A DNA stretch of 64,000 nucleotides from Bacillota bacterium (GTDB lineage: Bacteria > Bacillota > Clostridia > Christensenellales > SZUA-584): positions 310,001 through 374,000 of the forward strand of contig JAEYOE010000012.1 in NCBI GenBank assembly GCA_023412005.1. Direction: 5' to 3'. The notes under the pieces were generated by a model. The model was not told the DNA's origin. It saw only the letters and a list, made by a program, of their open reading frames with translations, and ran no database searches. Made by a program: the position numbers and the translations under genes. Of this stretch, positions 35,023-42,936 are shown piece after piece; within the stretch, counting starts at the first letter, position 1; each line of letters starts with the position of its first letter.

Positions 35023-36066
35023 ATGAAAAGAATCACAGTGGTTGCGATGGTGCTGCTGATGCCGTTATTGTTTGGCTGCCAATCCGCCCAAGTCTATAAG
35101 AACGACGACGGTGTTATTAAGATTGGATTTATGACGGATACGATGACGGTGGAGAGATGGGCCAGAGACAGGGACATTTTCGTCAAAAAGGCGGAAGAAC
35201 TCGGAGCCACCGTGACTGTTCAAAACGCCTACGAAGACAGTGAACGTCAAAAGAAAATCGGAAAAGAAATGATCGATGAGGGCGTGGATGTTTTGGTGGT
35301 GGTTGCATACGATAAAGATTCGCTGTCGGATTTGGTGAAGTACGCTCAAAGTCAAAACGTTAAATTCATTGCGTACGACAGGCTGATCATGAATGCCAAT
35401 GTGGATCTTTACATTTCGTTCAACAATTACTCGGTGGGCCAGCTTATGGCGCAAAAGGCGGTGGAAAATGTTCCGAAGGGCAACTATCTGATTCTTAACG
35501 GCCCTGAAACCGATAACAATGTCTCGATGATCAACAGCGCCTGCAGCGAGGTATTGGACCCGTATGTCAATGCCGGTGATATTAAAATAGTGGGCAAAAC
35601 GTTTATCGATGCATGGCGCGATGAGGTGGCCTATGAATATGTCAGTGAGAAAATTGGCGAGGGGGTACACATTGACGCAATTATAGCGGGGGATGACAGA
35701 CTTGCGGAAGGTGCCATCAACGCGTTAAGTGAAAACCGGTTGGCCGGCAGTGTGTATGTAACCGGGCAGGATGCAGAGCTTGGGGCGTGCCAGCGGATAG
35801 TGGAAGGAACGCAGCATATGACGGTGTATAAGCCGATTGGTGTGCTGGCAGAGGGGGCCGCTGAGATTGCCGTAAAAATGGCATTAGGCGAAAAACTATC
35901 GAATGCGGGCACAATTAACGACGGGACGTATGATGTGCCGTATATCGTATACGAACCCACACCGGTGACGCGTGAAAACATCAACGATGAGATCATCAAA
36001 GGCGGGTTTTACACAATTGAGCAAGTGTACAAGAACGTGACCGACAAAAGCTTGTGGCCAAAATAA
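35023..36066 (+). CDS. XylF-like sugar-binding lipoprotein linked to the sensing system
   Basis: 347 residues. A signal peptide ends in lipobox LLFGC (Cys about residue 19). The mature part is close to E. coli XylF as remembered: VERWARDRDIFVKKAEELGA, GVDVLVVVAYD, FIAYDRLIMNANVDLYISFN, VYVTGQDAEL and TQHMTVYKPIGVLAEGAAEI, so D-xylose is the most likely ligand. It follows the regulator by 12 bases and is not next to a permease. It may be a soluble sugar detector for the kinase or a second donor for the transporter at 27402-30169. Ends at a bidirectional terminator. Confidence 0.92.
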   Translation: MKRITVVAMVLLMPLLFGCQSAQVYKNDDGVIKIGFMTDTMTVERWARDRDIFVKKAEELGATVTVQNAYEDSERQKKIGKEMIDEGVDVLVVVAYDKDSLSDLVKYAQSQNVKFIAYDRLIMNANVDLYISFNNYSVGQLMAQKAVENVPKGNYLILNGPETDNNVSMINSACSEVLDPYVNAGDIKIVGKTFIDAWRDEVAYEYVSEKIGEGVHIDAIIAGDDRLAEGAINALSENRLAGSVYVTGQDAELGACQRIVEGTQHMTVYKPIGVLAEGAAEIAVKMALGEKLSNAGTINDGTYDVPYIVYEPTPVTRENINDEIIKGGFYTIEQVYKNVTDKSLWPK

Positions 36067-36071
36067 AAAAC

Positions 36072-36110
36072 AGCAGGCCGATACTCAAATCGTGTCGAGC
36101 CTGCTTTTTT
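36072..36110. terminator. Bidirectional terminator between convergent genes
   Basis: AGCAGGC pairs with GCCTGCT, extended by an inner CGATAC/GTGTCG stem; T runs follow on both strands. It serves the XylF-like gene (+) and the LacI fusion gene (-). Confidence 0.92.
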
Positions 36111-36117
36111 GTACCGT

Positions 36118-38358
36118 TTAATGAGAAACCAATGCGGTCAGATCTTTATGAAGTGCCGACATCGCTGTATCGGTTGGTGTGTTATGCTGCAAAATATCCA
36201 TGATGTGCTTGTAGATCAGCGCTTCAATTACGTTAACCGGCACCAATGAGCCATCCGGCTTGCGGACGGATTTACGCTGAACATTGCCGGGATACGATTT
36301 GTATATCAGCGGCAGCCACGGGTAGTGATTGGCCAGTTCGTCGTTTGTGTAAACGTTCTTCAAAGGAGACTGACCATCGAGAATTGTGAAGTATTTGCTC
36401 ATATCCGAATCGCACGTCCACGCAATAAACTCAAGAGCTGCCGAAGGGTCTTGATTGGTGGAAGGCACCGCCAGACCCCAACTGCCGAGCACAGAATGGT
36501 TTCCGGGCAGATTGGCATAGCCGATTTTACCGATGATCTTCGATTTTGCAATGTTGTTGACATCCGCAATAAACGCCGCGAAACTCACCAACATCGCGAT
36601 CTTTCCGAGATAAAAATCCTCGACGGTTTTTTCGACGTTATAGGAAAGCGTTTGAGGCGGCGCATATTTGAATGCCTCGACAAGGCTGTTGACACTCTTT
36701 TTGAATGCTGACGTGGTGACGAGCGGGTTCCCGTCGTCATCGAACACGCAGGTGTTATAAGCCCACACGCGTGAGAGCAGCTCGGGCAGCAGATGCGCGT
36801 TGTTGCGCGCCGAGAAGGCGGTTCCGTAATCCACCGGAGACAGCGGGTTGATTGATTTCGTAAAAAAGCTGCTGATGACATTGAACTCAAACCAGGTTCT
36901 CGGCACACGAAGCTTCGTTCCGTATTTTTTTTCAAACAGCTCACACAGCCTCGGGTTTTCAAACAAATCACGGCGATAGAGCAAAAATTGCGGCCCAAAC
37001 AGAAACGGTATACCGAAGTAACGGCCGTCTGTCTTACCGACTTTCTCCGCAAGACCGTCAAGAAAAACGGATTTGTCGATAAAGCTTGACTTGATATGAT
37101 CGCTGATATCCATTAGAACATTCTCTTCCACCAGAATATCCAGCCATGGGTTATCATACATACACACATCAAAGCCCGAAAGATAATCTTTATCCATGAG
37201 CCTTGAAAGCAGTTCGCCGTGCTCGCATAAAGTCACATCCACGTCTATTCCGGTTTTTCGCGTAAAGACGGAATGGGTGCGGATAATACCATGCGCATTG
37301 GGCGAATCGAGAAACAGAACGCGCAGTGTTTTTTCAATTGGTTTGCGCGGGCTGACCGGTGCCTTGCTCGCTTCGAAAAGATTCTTGCCTATGATTTTGT
37401 CGTTGAGTATGATCTGCTGTTTCTCGAACATTAACGGGCTGTCGATATTGTTGAGCATCAGTTTTGCGGCCTTTGTCCCTAAATAATAGGCCGGCCGCAT
37501 GGTGAATATAATGTTGTTATATTTTAGTATGCTCGACAGCGTTTCCTGACCGATTGACACCATAACCATGTCATCATACAGCGAAATTCCGGCGAGATAG
37601 GCCGCCTGCTCCAAACCGTTGGTTAGCAGCTGAGATGTGGATATGACGGCCTGCGGCGAATAATCCTGAAAAAGAGATATGCCGGTACGAAAGGCCTCTT
37701 CTTTGGTCATATTGATGTGACGAATCAGATTGGGGTCAGTCTCAATATGGCGTTCATGAAAGAAGTCGCGGTAGGCCTTTGCATACTTTTGTTCACAGGA
37801 GAAGTGCTCCTGCCCGGCCACCAGTGCAATTTTGGTGCAACCGTTGTCATACAACTGGTTTAACAGGTAAGTCATTGTTTCATACTGGTTGAAGGAAACG
37901 TAATTCGAATCGTATGACGTGACTTTTCTGTCGATGAAAAGCATAGGGATGTCGGTTAAGTTGTCGTAAAAAGCGTGCTCTTTCAGACAAGACATGATAA
38001 TAAGCCCGCCGACGTTTTTCCTTAATAGGTTGTTCACAATGGCTGTTTCGGTCTCGGGGACATCACCGGTCAGTGAAAGATTGACATAATAGCCGGCTTT
38101 TTTAAACTCGGCTTCAATGCCTTCAAAGATATAGCTGTAATAGTGCTCGGACGTGTTCGGCAGCACAACACCAATTTCCATATTGCTGTTGGAACGAAGA
38201 TTTTTTGCGTATGGATTGGGTCTGTAATTCAGCTCGTCGATCGCTGCTTTAATCTTGTCGGCTGTATCAGCCATCACATGCTTGGCTCCGGTTAAGTAAT
38301 TGGATACAGTGCCGACAGAAACCCCGGCGAATTTTGCCACATCTTTTATTGTGCTCAT
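36118..38358 (-). CDS. LacI-type repressor fused to an extracellular-type solute-binding domain
   Basis: 746 residues, about twice a normal LacI protein. Residues 1-55: LacI helix-turn-helix and hinge (IKDVAKFAGVSVGTVSNYL, NYRPNPYAKNLRS). Residues about 60-335: LacI sugar-binding core (IGVVLPNTSEHYYSYIFEGI, DIPMLFIDRKV). Residues about 345-746: a family-1 ABC solute-binding domain (LRVLFLDSPNAHGIIR, FSGF-like DVCMYDNPWLDILVEE, GRYFGIPFLFGPQFLLYRRD, SAALEFIAWTCDSDMSKYF). No signal peptide or membrane helix is present, so both sugar-binding units sit in the cytoplasm. The gene is divergent from the transporter operon at 38656, and palindromic LacI-type sites lie between. It may respond to two different ligands (inference). 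Confidence 0.93.
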   Translation of the reverse strand: MSTIKDVAKFAGVSVGTVSNYLTGAKHVMADTADKIKAAIDELNYRPNPYAKNLRSNSNMEIGVVLPNTSEHYYSYIFEGIEAEFKKAGYYVNLSLTGDVPETETAIVNNLLRKNVGGLIIMSCLKEHAFYDNLTDIPMLFIDRKVTSYDSNYVSFNQYETMTYLLNQLYDNGCTKIALVAGQEHFSCEQKYAKAYRDFFHERHIETDPNLIRHINMTKEEAFRTGISLFQDYSPQAVISTSQLLTNGLEQAAYLAGISLYDDMVMVSIGQETLSSILKYNNIIFTMRPAYYLGTKAAKLMLNNIDSPLMFEKQQIILNDKIIGKNLFEASKAPVSPRKPIEKTLRVLFLDSPNAHGIIRTHSVFTRKTGIDVDVTLCEHGELLSRLMDKDYLSGFDVCMYDNPWLDILVEENVLMDISDHIKSSFIDKSVFLDGLAEKVGKTDGRYFGIPFLFGPQFLLYRRDLFENPRLCELFEKKYGTKLRVPRTWFEFNVISSFFTKSINPLSPVDYGTAFSARNNAHLLPELLSRVWAYNTCVFDDDGNPLVTTSAFKKSVNSLVEAFKYAPPQTLSYNVEKTVEDFYLGKIAMLVSFAAFIADVNNIAKSKIIGKIGYANLPGNHSVLGSWGLAVPSTNQDPSAALEFIAWTCDSDMSKYFTILDGQSPLKNVYTNDELANHYPWLPLIYKSYPGNVQRKSVRKPDGSLVPVNVIEALIYKHIMDILQHNTPTDTAMSALHKDLTALVSH

Positions 38359-38386
38359 TGTACTCCGCCTCTGATAAATTCAATAC

Positions 38387-38415
38387 ATTATAAAATATAA
38401 AAAAACAAAAATCAA
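38387..38415 (-). promoter_or_regulatory. Promoter of the LacI fusion gene
   Basis: On the minus strand TTGATT, a 17-base spacer and TATAAT, 29 bases before the start codon. The palindrome at 38425-38436 abuts the -35 box. Confidence 0.7.
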
Positions 38416-38424
38416 CAGATTTAA

Positions 38425-38436
38425 TGAAACGTTTCA
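38425..38436. promoter_or_regulatory. LacI-type operator, site 1
   Basis: TGAAACGTTTCA is a perfect dyad with the central CG usual for LacI-family operators. It lies just upstream of the repressor gene's own -35 box. Confidence 0.65.
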
Positions 38437-38489
38437 AAAATAATCTTATTAATAGATAATAAGCAATACAAACGCGAAAATTGTCTGGA

Positions 38490-38503
38490 TTGAAACGATT
38501 CAA
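38490..38503. promoter_or_regulatory. LacI-type operator, site 2
   Basis: TTGAAACGATTCAA resembles site 1 with one mismatched pair. The centre is 66 bp from the centre of site 1, and it lies 21 bases upstream of the -35 box of the transporter operon. Confidence 0.6.
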
Positions 38504-38524
38504 AAGAAATTTAAATGAATACAA

Positions 38525-38552
38525 TTGACTTTTTTTCTGGATGCTTTATAAT
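38525..38552 (+). promoter_or_regulatory. Promoter of the RbsA-type transporter operon
   Basis: TTGACT, a 16-base spacer and a perfect TATAAT, about 100 bases before the GTG start at 38656. Confidence 0.72.
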
Positions 38553-38655
38553 TTGTTTAGCAATAAAGAATATCAAAATGATGCAAATGCCATTACAGCA
38601 GAAATACTGAACTTAATACAAATTAGATTTTCGATGAGACGAAAGGATAACAATC

Positions 38656-40146
38656 GTGGCTGAAGTATTGCTTGAAATGACCGGTATTCAAAAGTACTTT
38701 CCAGGTGTTCACGCATTGGACAACGCTGCTCTTTGTGTGAACAAAGGTGAGGTGCATGCACTCGTGGGAGAAAACGGGGCAGGCAAATCAACGCTGATGA
38801 AGGTGCTGTCGGGTATTTATAAAAAGGACGGCGGCTCGATCAAATTCCGGGGCAACGAGGTAGAGCCGACAGACCCAAGACACGCTCAGACGCTCGGCAT
38901 AGGTATTATTCATCAGGAACTGAATCTGATGCCGCATCTGACGGTTGCTCAAAACATCTTTATCGGCAAGGAACCGACAAAGGGACTGTTTATTGACCAA
39001 GGCTCTGAAAACAAGCAAGCCAAGGAGATGCTTTCGGCACTGAACATAGACATTGACCCGTCTATTAAAGCCGGCAGGCTGACGGTGGCGATGCAGCAGA
39101 TGGTTGAAATCGCCAAAGCGCTCTCGTATAACAGCGAGCTGTTGATTATGGATGAGCCGACAGCGGCATTAACCGAAAGTGAAATTCAGGAGCTGTTTAA
39201 AGTCATCCGCGACTTGCGGGATAAAGGACACGGCATCATCTATATTTCACATCGTTTGGATGAACTGCCGCAAATCAGCGACCGTATTACCGTTATGCGT
39301 GATGGCCAATATGTAGGCACTGAGGAAACCAAGGCGGTGACCAAGGAAAAAATCATCAGCATGATGGTGGGACGCACGATTTATGAAAAGCCCAAATCGC
39401 ACAGCACGGTTGAGGCAGATGCGCCCGTTGTTTTAAAAGTTGAAAACTTAATAGCCAATAACGTCAAAGATGTTTCGTTTGAGCTTAGAAAAGGCGAAAT
39501 ACTTGGGTTTGCTGGGTTAATGGGTGCGGGGCGCACTGAGACCATGCGCGCTCTGTTTGGGGCTGACCCCACAGTAAGCGGAAACGTTTATGTCGATGGA
39601 AAGAAAGTCCACATCAAATCGCCGAACGATGCGATATCACACGGTATCTGCTATTTATCCGAAGACAGAAAAGCCTTTGGTCTCACAGTTGGGTTAAGCG
39701 TAAGAGACAACTGCGTGTTGGCGTCTATGGACGAATTTATGAGGGGCCCTTTTACGAATGATAAAAAGATCGACGCAATAACGGAAGAATACATAAAAAA
39801 GATTGATATTAAGACGCCGTCGGGCAAACAGCTGGTCAGGAACTTATCCGGCGGCAATCAGCAAAAGATCGTTATAGCCAAATGGCTTATCAGAAACAGC
39901 GATATTCTGATATTCGACGAGCCAACGCGCGGCATCGACGTTGGGGCCAAGCAGGAGATATACAAGCTGATGAATGCGCTGGCTTCCGAAGGAAAATCGA
40001 TCATCATGATATCGTCTGAAATGCCCGAATTGCTTCGTATGAGCGACAGACTTGTTGTAATGTGTGAAGGCAGTGTCACTGGTGAACTGGATATCGCCGA
40101 AGTCACACAGGAAAAAATCATGACTTTAGCAACAATGAATATGTGA
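38656..40146 (+). CDS. Sugar ABC transporter ATPase, RbsA/MglA type
   Basis: 496 residues, two ABC domains. Domain 1: GENGAGKSTLMKVLSG, signature-like TVAMQQMVEIAKALS, LLIMDEPTAAL. Domain 2: LMGAGRTETMRALFG, RNLSGGNQQKIVIAKW, LIFDEPTRGIDVG. It starts with GTG after AAAGGA. It is the first gene of an operon that continues with permease, binding protein and sugar-processing enzymes. The substrate is unknown from the ATPase alone. Confidence 0.95.
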   Translation: MAEVLLEMTGIQKYFPGVHALDNAALCVNKGEVHALVGENGAGKSTLMKVLSGIYKKDGGSIKFRGNEVEPTDPRHAQTLGIGIIHQELNLMPHLTVAQNIFIGKEPTKGLFIDQGSENKQAKEMLSALNIDIDPSIKAGRLTVAMQQMVEIAKALSYNSELLIMDEPTAALTESEIQELFKVIRDLRDKGHGIIYISHRLDELPQISDRITVMRDGQYVGTEETKAVTKEKIISMMVGRTIYEKPKSHSTVEADAPVVLKVENLIANNVKDVSFELRKGEILGFAGLMGAGRTETMRALFGADPTVSGNVYVDGKKVHIKSPNDAISHGICYLSEDRKAFGLTVGLSVRDNCVLASMDEFMRGPFTNDKKIDAITEEYIKKIDIKTPSGKQLVRNLSGGNQQKIVIAKWLIRNSDILIFDEPTRGIDVGAKQEIYKLMNALASEGKSIIMISSEMPELLRMSDRLVVMCEGSVTGELDIAEVTQEKIMTLATMNM

Positions 40147-40155
40147 GGTTAATGT

Positions 40156-41142
40156 ATGGAAACCAAAAGTGTAGCAAAAAAAAGACTTGATTGGACAAAA
40201 TTATTGGCGCCGGCTGTTCTTGTCATATTGTACATCTTTTTCTCGGCGTTCGGTAATAATTTCTTCTCGGTAGATTACTTGGTCAATATTCTCGACGGAT
40301 CTTACTTCATCGGCTTTATGGCCATCGGTGTGACGTTCGTTATCATCACAGCCGGTATTGATCTTTCACTCGGCACGAATATGATGTGTGCGGCGCTGCT
40401 TGGCGGCTATGCGTTTAACAACCTTGGGTGGCCGATGGGTGCCTGCCTGCTTCTTGTTATTCTGACGGCAACCGTTATGGGCTTTTTAAACGGTATCATG
40501 GTTGCTTACCTAAAGCTGCCTCCGTTCATTGCCACATTGGGCATGATGATGATCGGTATGGGTTTTGGTGCCATTGTGACCAAGGTTCAAACCATGAGAT
40601 ATCCGACATTCGGAACGCCGGAAGGCTGGTTCAAGAATGTGTTTTACAAAACGGCAGATGGCATTCCGCTCGGCGCTATCTGGCTGGCGGCGTTCATCAT
40701 TATCGCATTCCTGCTGCTGAATAAAACAAAATTCGGCCGGTATACATTTGCGATCGGTTCCAACGTGGAAGCGGCGCGTCTGTCGGGTATCAAAACCCGC
40801 CCGTGGCTGACGGCAGTCTACACATTCTGCGGTTTTTGCAGCGGTCTTGCAGGCGTGATGTACGCAGCGGTGTACACCTCCATCATTCCTTCCACCGGTA
40901 ACGGCCTTGAGCTTCTCGGTATCGCGGGCGTGGTTATCGGCGGGACGAGCATGAGCGGCGGCACCGGCACGCTGGTCGGCACCATTATCGGTGTGTTCAT
41001 CATGAGTGTGCTCAAGCAAGGGCTTATGTCGATGGGGCTGCAGAGCCATTGGCAGACGTTCTTCACAGGTATCGTCGTTATCGCGGCTGTGCTGCTTGAC
41101 CAGTACCGTATCAGAAAAGGCAATCAGGTTAAAAAGGCATAA
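40156..41142 (+). CDS. Sugar ABC transporter permease, RbsC type
   Basis: 328 residues with about eight to ten hydrophobic helices. Family marks: ITAGIDLSLGTNMMCAALLG, KLPPFIATLGMMMIGMG, AIGSNVEAARLSGIKTRPW and GGTSMSGGTGTLVGTIIG. It lies 9 bases after the ATPase gene and 74 bases before the binding-protein gene, so all three form one importer. Confidence 0.95.
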   Translation: METKSVAKKRLDWTKLLAPAVLVILYIFFSAFGNNFFSVDYLVNILDGSYFIGFMAIGVTFVIITAGIDLSLGTNMMCAALLGGYAFNNLGWPMGACLLLVILTATVMGFLNGIMVAYLKLPPFIATLGMMMIGMGFGAIVTKVQTMRYPTFGTPEGWFKNVFYKTADGIPLGAIWLAAFIIIAFLLLNKTKFGRYTFAIGSNVEAARLSGIKTRPWLTAVYTFCGFCSGLAGVMYAAVYTSIIPSTGNGLELLGIAGVVIGGTSMSGGTGTLVGTIIGVFIMSVLKQGLMSMGLQSHWQTFFTGIVVIAAVLLDQYRIRKGNQVKKA

Positions 41143-41216
41143 AGTTACCGTTTATTGGTACAATGAATGACATCCTCGGGAATTTCCCGTTGGACAATAA
41201 AGAGGAGGATATAAAC

Positions 41217-42362
41217 ATGAAAAAAGCTCTATTGATGATGCTGACATTGGCAATGGTATTGTCTCTGGTTGCGTGCGGAGCACCGCAGACGTCTCCTTCG
41301 GCCAGCGAATCCGCTCCTGCTGAATCTTCGGCAGTTGTCTCGGAAGAACCGTCGGCTGAAGCACCTGCTGCGAAGCCGTACATCGCAGTTATCTCCAAGG
41401 GTTTCCAGCACAAGTTCTGGCAGACAGTGCTTGCTGGCGCAACCGATGCTGCTAAAAAGTATGATGTGGACATGTCGTTCGACGGACCTCCGTCCGAGTC
41501 GGATATTCAGGTTCAGGTTGACATGGTGAACGCAGCTCTTGCGAAGAACCCTGCAGCTCTGAGTCTTGCGGCTCTTGATACCGAATCCTTAAACGAGCAG
41601 CTCAACACCTGCATCGAGAAGAAGATTCCGGTTATCGGTTTTGACTCCGGCGTTCCGAATGCTCCCGAAGGCGCTATCGTTTCCACAGCTTCCACAGATA
41701 ACGAAGCTGCCGGCGCTCTCGCAGCTGAAAACATGTATGCGAAAATCAAAGACGCTGTTGCCGGTGCTTCCAAGAGCAAACCCGTTGTGATCAGCGTTAT
41801 CAGCCAGGATGCAACATCTGCTTCCATCACAGGCCGTACAACCGGTTTTGTGAACAAGATGTTCGAGCTTTGTGATGCGGCTCAGTCCGGCCTTGTTGCT
41901 GTGACCGGCCATGACAAATGGGCGAAAGCTTCCAGCGGTGATGTTGCGGTTGAAATCCTTGTTTCCATCGCGGCTTCCACCAGCGTAACAGACTGCCAGA
42001 CGGCTGCTCAGGCTGTTCTTTCCAAGAACCCCATTGGCGTGTTCTGCACAAACTCCGGTTCTGTTGATGGCATGCTGGCTGCAACGACCGACGGTTCTGA
42101 CCTTGACCGTGCAAGCGGAAAATACAAGAACGTTATCGTTGTTGGTTTCGACTCCGGCGCAACGCTGCTGAATGCAATCGAAAAAGGCTGGTTCGATGGT
42201 GCTGTGACACAGGATCCGTACATGATCGGCTACTTGGCGATTGAACTCGCTGTGAAGACTCTGAACGGCGAAAAAGTTGAGCCCCTTGTTGACACAGGCT
42301 GCAAGTACTACACAGTTGACAACATGAAAGACGAAGACATCGCGAAACTGCTGTACGAATAA
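41217..42362 (+). CDS. Sugar-binding lipoprotein, RbsB type
   Basis: 381 residues from the ATG at 41217, which has GAGGAGG in front; an in-frame ATG at 41163 would place 18 charged residues before the signal peptide. Lipobox LVACG, a Ser/Ala/Pro/Glu linker, then a type-1 periplasmic binding domain (YIAVISKGFQHKFWQTVLAG, KIPVIGFDSGVP, VVGFDSGATLLNAIEKGWF). Close to the ribose/allose-binding branch, but the operon suggests a hexose or hexitol. A hairpin follows at 42388-42408. Confidence 0.93.
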   Translation: MKKALLMMLTLAMVLSLVACGAPQTSPSASESAPAESSAVVSEEPSAEAPAAKPYIAVISKGFQHKFWQTVLAGATDAAKKYDVDMSFDGPPSESDIQVQVDMVNAALAKNPAALSLAALDTESLNEQLNTCIEKKIPVIGFDSGVPNAPEGAIVSTASTDNEAAGALAAENMYAKIKDAVAGASKSKPVVISVISQDATSASITGRTTGFVNKMFELCDAAQSGLVAVTGHDKWAKASSGDVAVEILVSIAASTSVTDCQTAAQAVLSKNPIGVFCTNSGSVDGMLAATTDGSDLDRASGKYKNVIVVGFDSGATLLNAIEKGWFDGAVTQDPYMIGYLAIELAVKTLNGEKVEPLVDTGCKYYTVDNMKDEDIAKLLYE

Positions 42363-42387
42363 GCATTTAGACAATCTAGGTAGATGG

Positions 42388-42408
42388 GGGCAGCCGTAAT
42401 GGCTGCCC
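42388..42408 (+). terminator. Hairpin between binding-protein and mutarotase genes
   Basis: GGGCAGCC pairs with GGCTGCCC around a five-base loop. No T run follows; probably an attenuator or mRNA stabiliser that lowers expression of the enzymes. Confidence 0.55.
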
Positions 42409-42489
42409 TCACTGCTAATATGAAATTTTTGTGAAGAAATGAACAAAACCTGTTCGGGAATGATTTGAAAAAGGAATGGGGTTAAGAAT

Positions 42490-42936
42490 ATGTTACTAGG
42501 CATACCCAAGTTATTATCACCTGAAATTATCGCAACATTATGTGAAATGGGCCATAGTGATGTCATTGTCATCGGTGACGCAAACTTTCCGGGAAAACGC
42601 TTTGCGACAGAAGGCGGCTGCAAGTTTTTACGTGCAGACGGACTATCCGGCACAGCGCTGCTGGAAGCGATACTGTCCGTGATACCTTGCGATACATACA
42701 CAGAGCATCCCGTTAAACTGATGCAGACGATGGACTGTGACCGTGATTTGAAAATACCCATTTGGGATGAATACAAAAGCATCGTCGCGAAGCACGATTC
42801 GCGTGGCGACAAAGCCATCGGATTTGTTGACAGATTCGATTTTTATGATCAGGCAAAGCAATCATATTGTATTATTCAGTCCGGCGAAGAAGCGATTTAC
42901 GCCAATGTTATGATTCAAAAGGGAGTCATCAAATAA
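42490..42936 (+). CDS. RbsD/FucU-family sugar mutarotase
   Basis: 148 residues. Matches the FucU branch: MLLGIPKLLSPEIIATLCEM at the start (20 residues), catalytic His in MGHSDVIVIGDANFPG, and the C-terminal pattern IQSGEEAIYANVMIQKGV. These enzymes speed the exchange between anomers of imported sugars; FucU acts on fucose and RbsD on ribose pyranose forms. Its stop overlaps the kinase start (TAATG). The presence of a mutarotase suggests that an aldose enters, not only a polyol. Confidence 0.9.
   Translation: MLLGIPKLLSPEIIATLCEMGHSDVIVIGDANFPGKRFATEGGCKFLRADGLSGTALLEAILSVIPCDTYTEHPVKLMQTMDCDRDLKIPIWDEYKSIVAKHDSRGDKAIGFVDRFDFYDQAKQSYCIIQSGEEAIYANVMIQKGVIK

Noticed and set aside
41589..42818. 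A 409-residue open frame on the minus strand over the RbsB-type gene and the mutarotase gene
   Set aside because: Same reason: it mirrors two well-supported plus-strand genes and has no recognisable domain or start signal.
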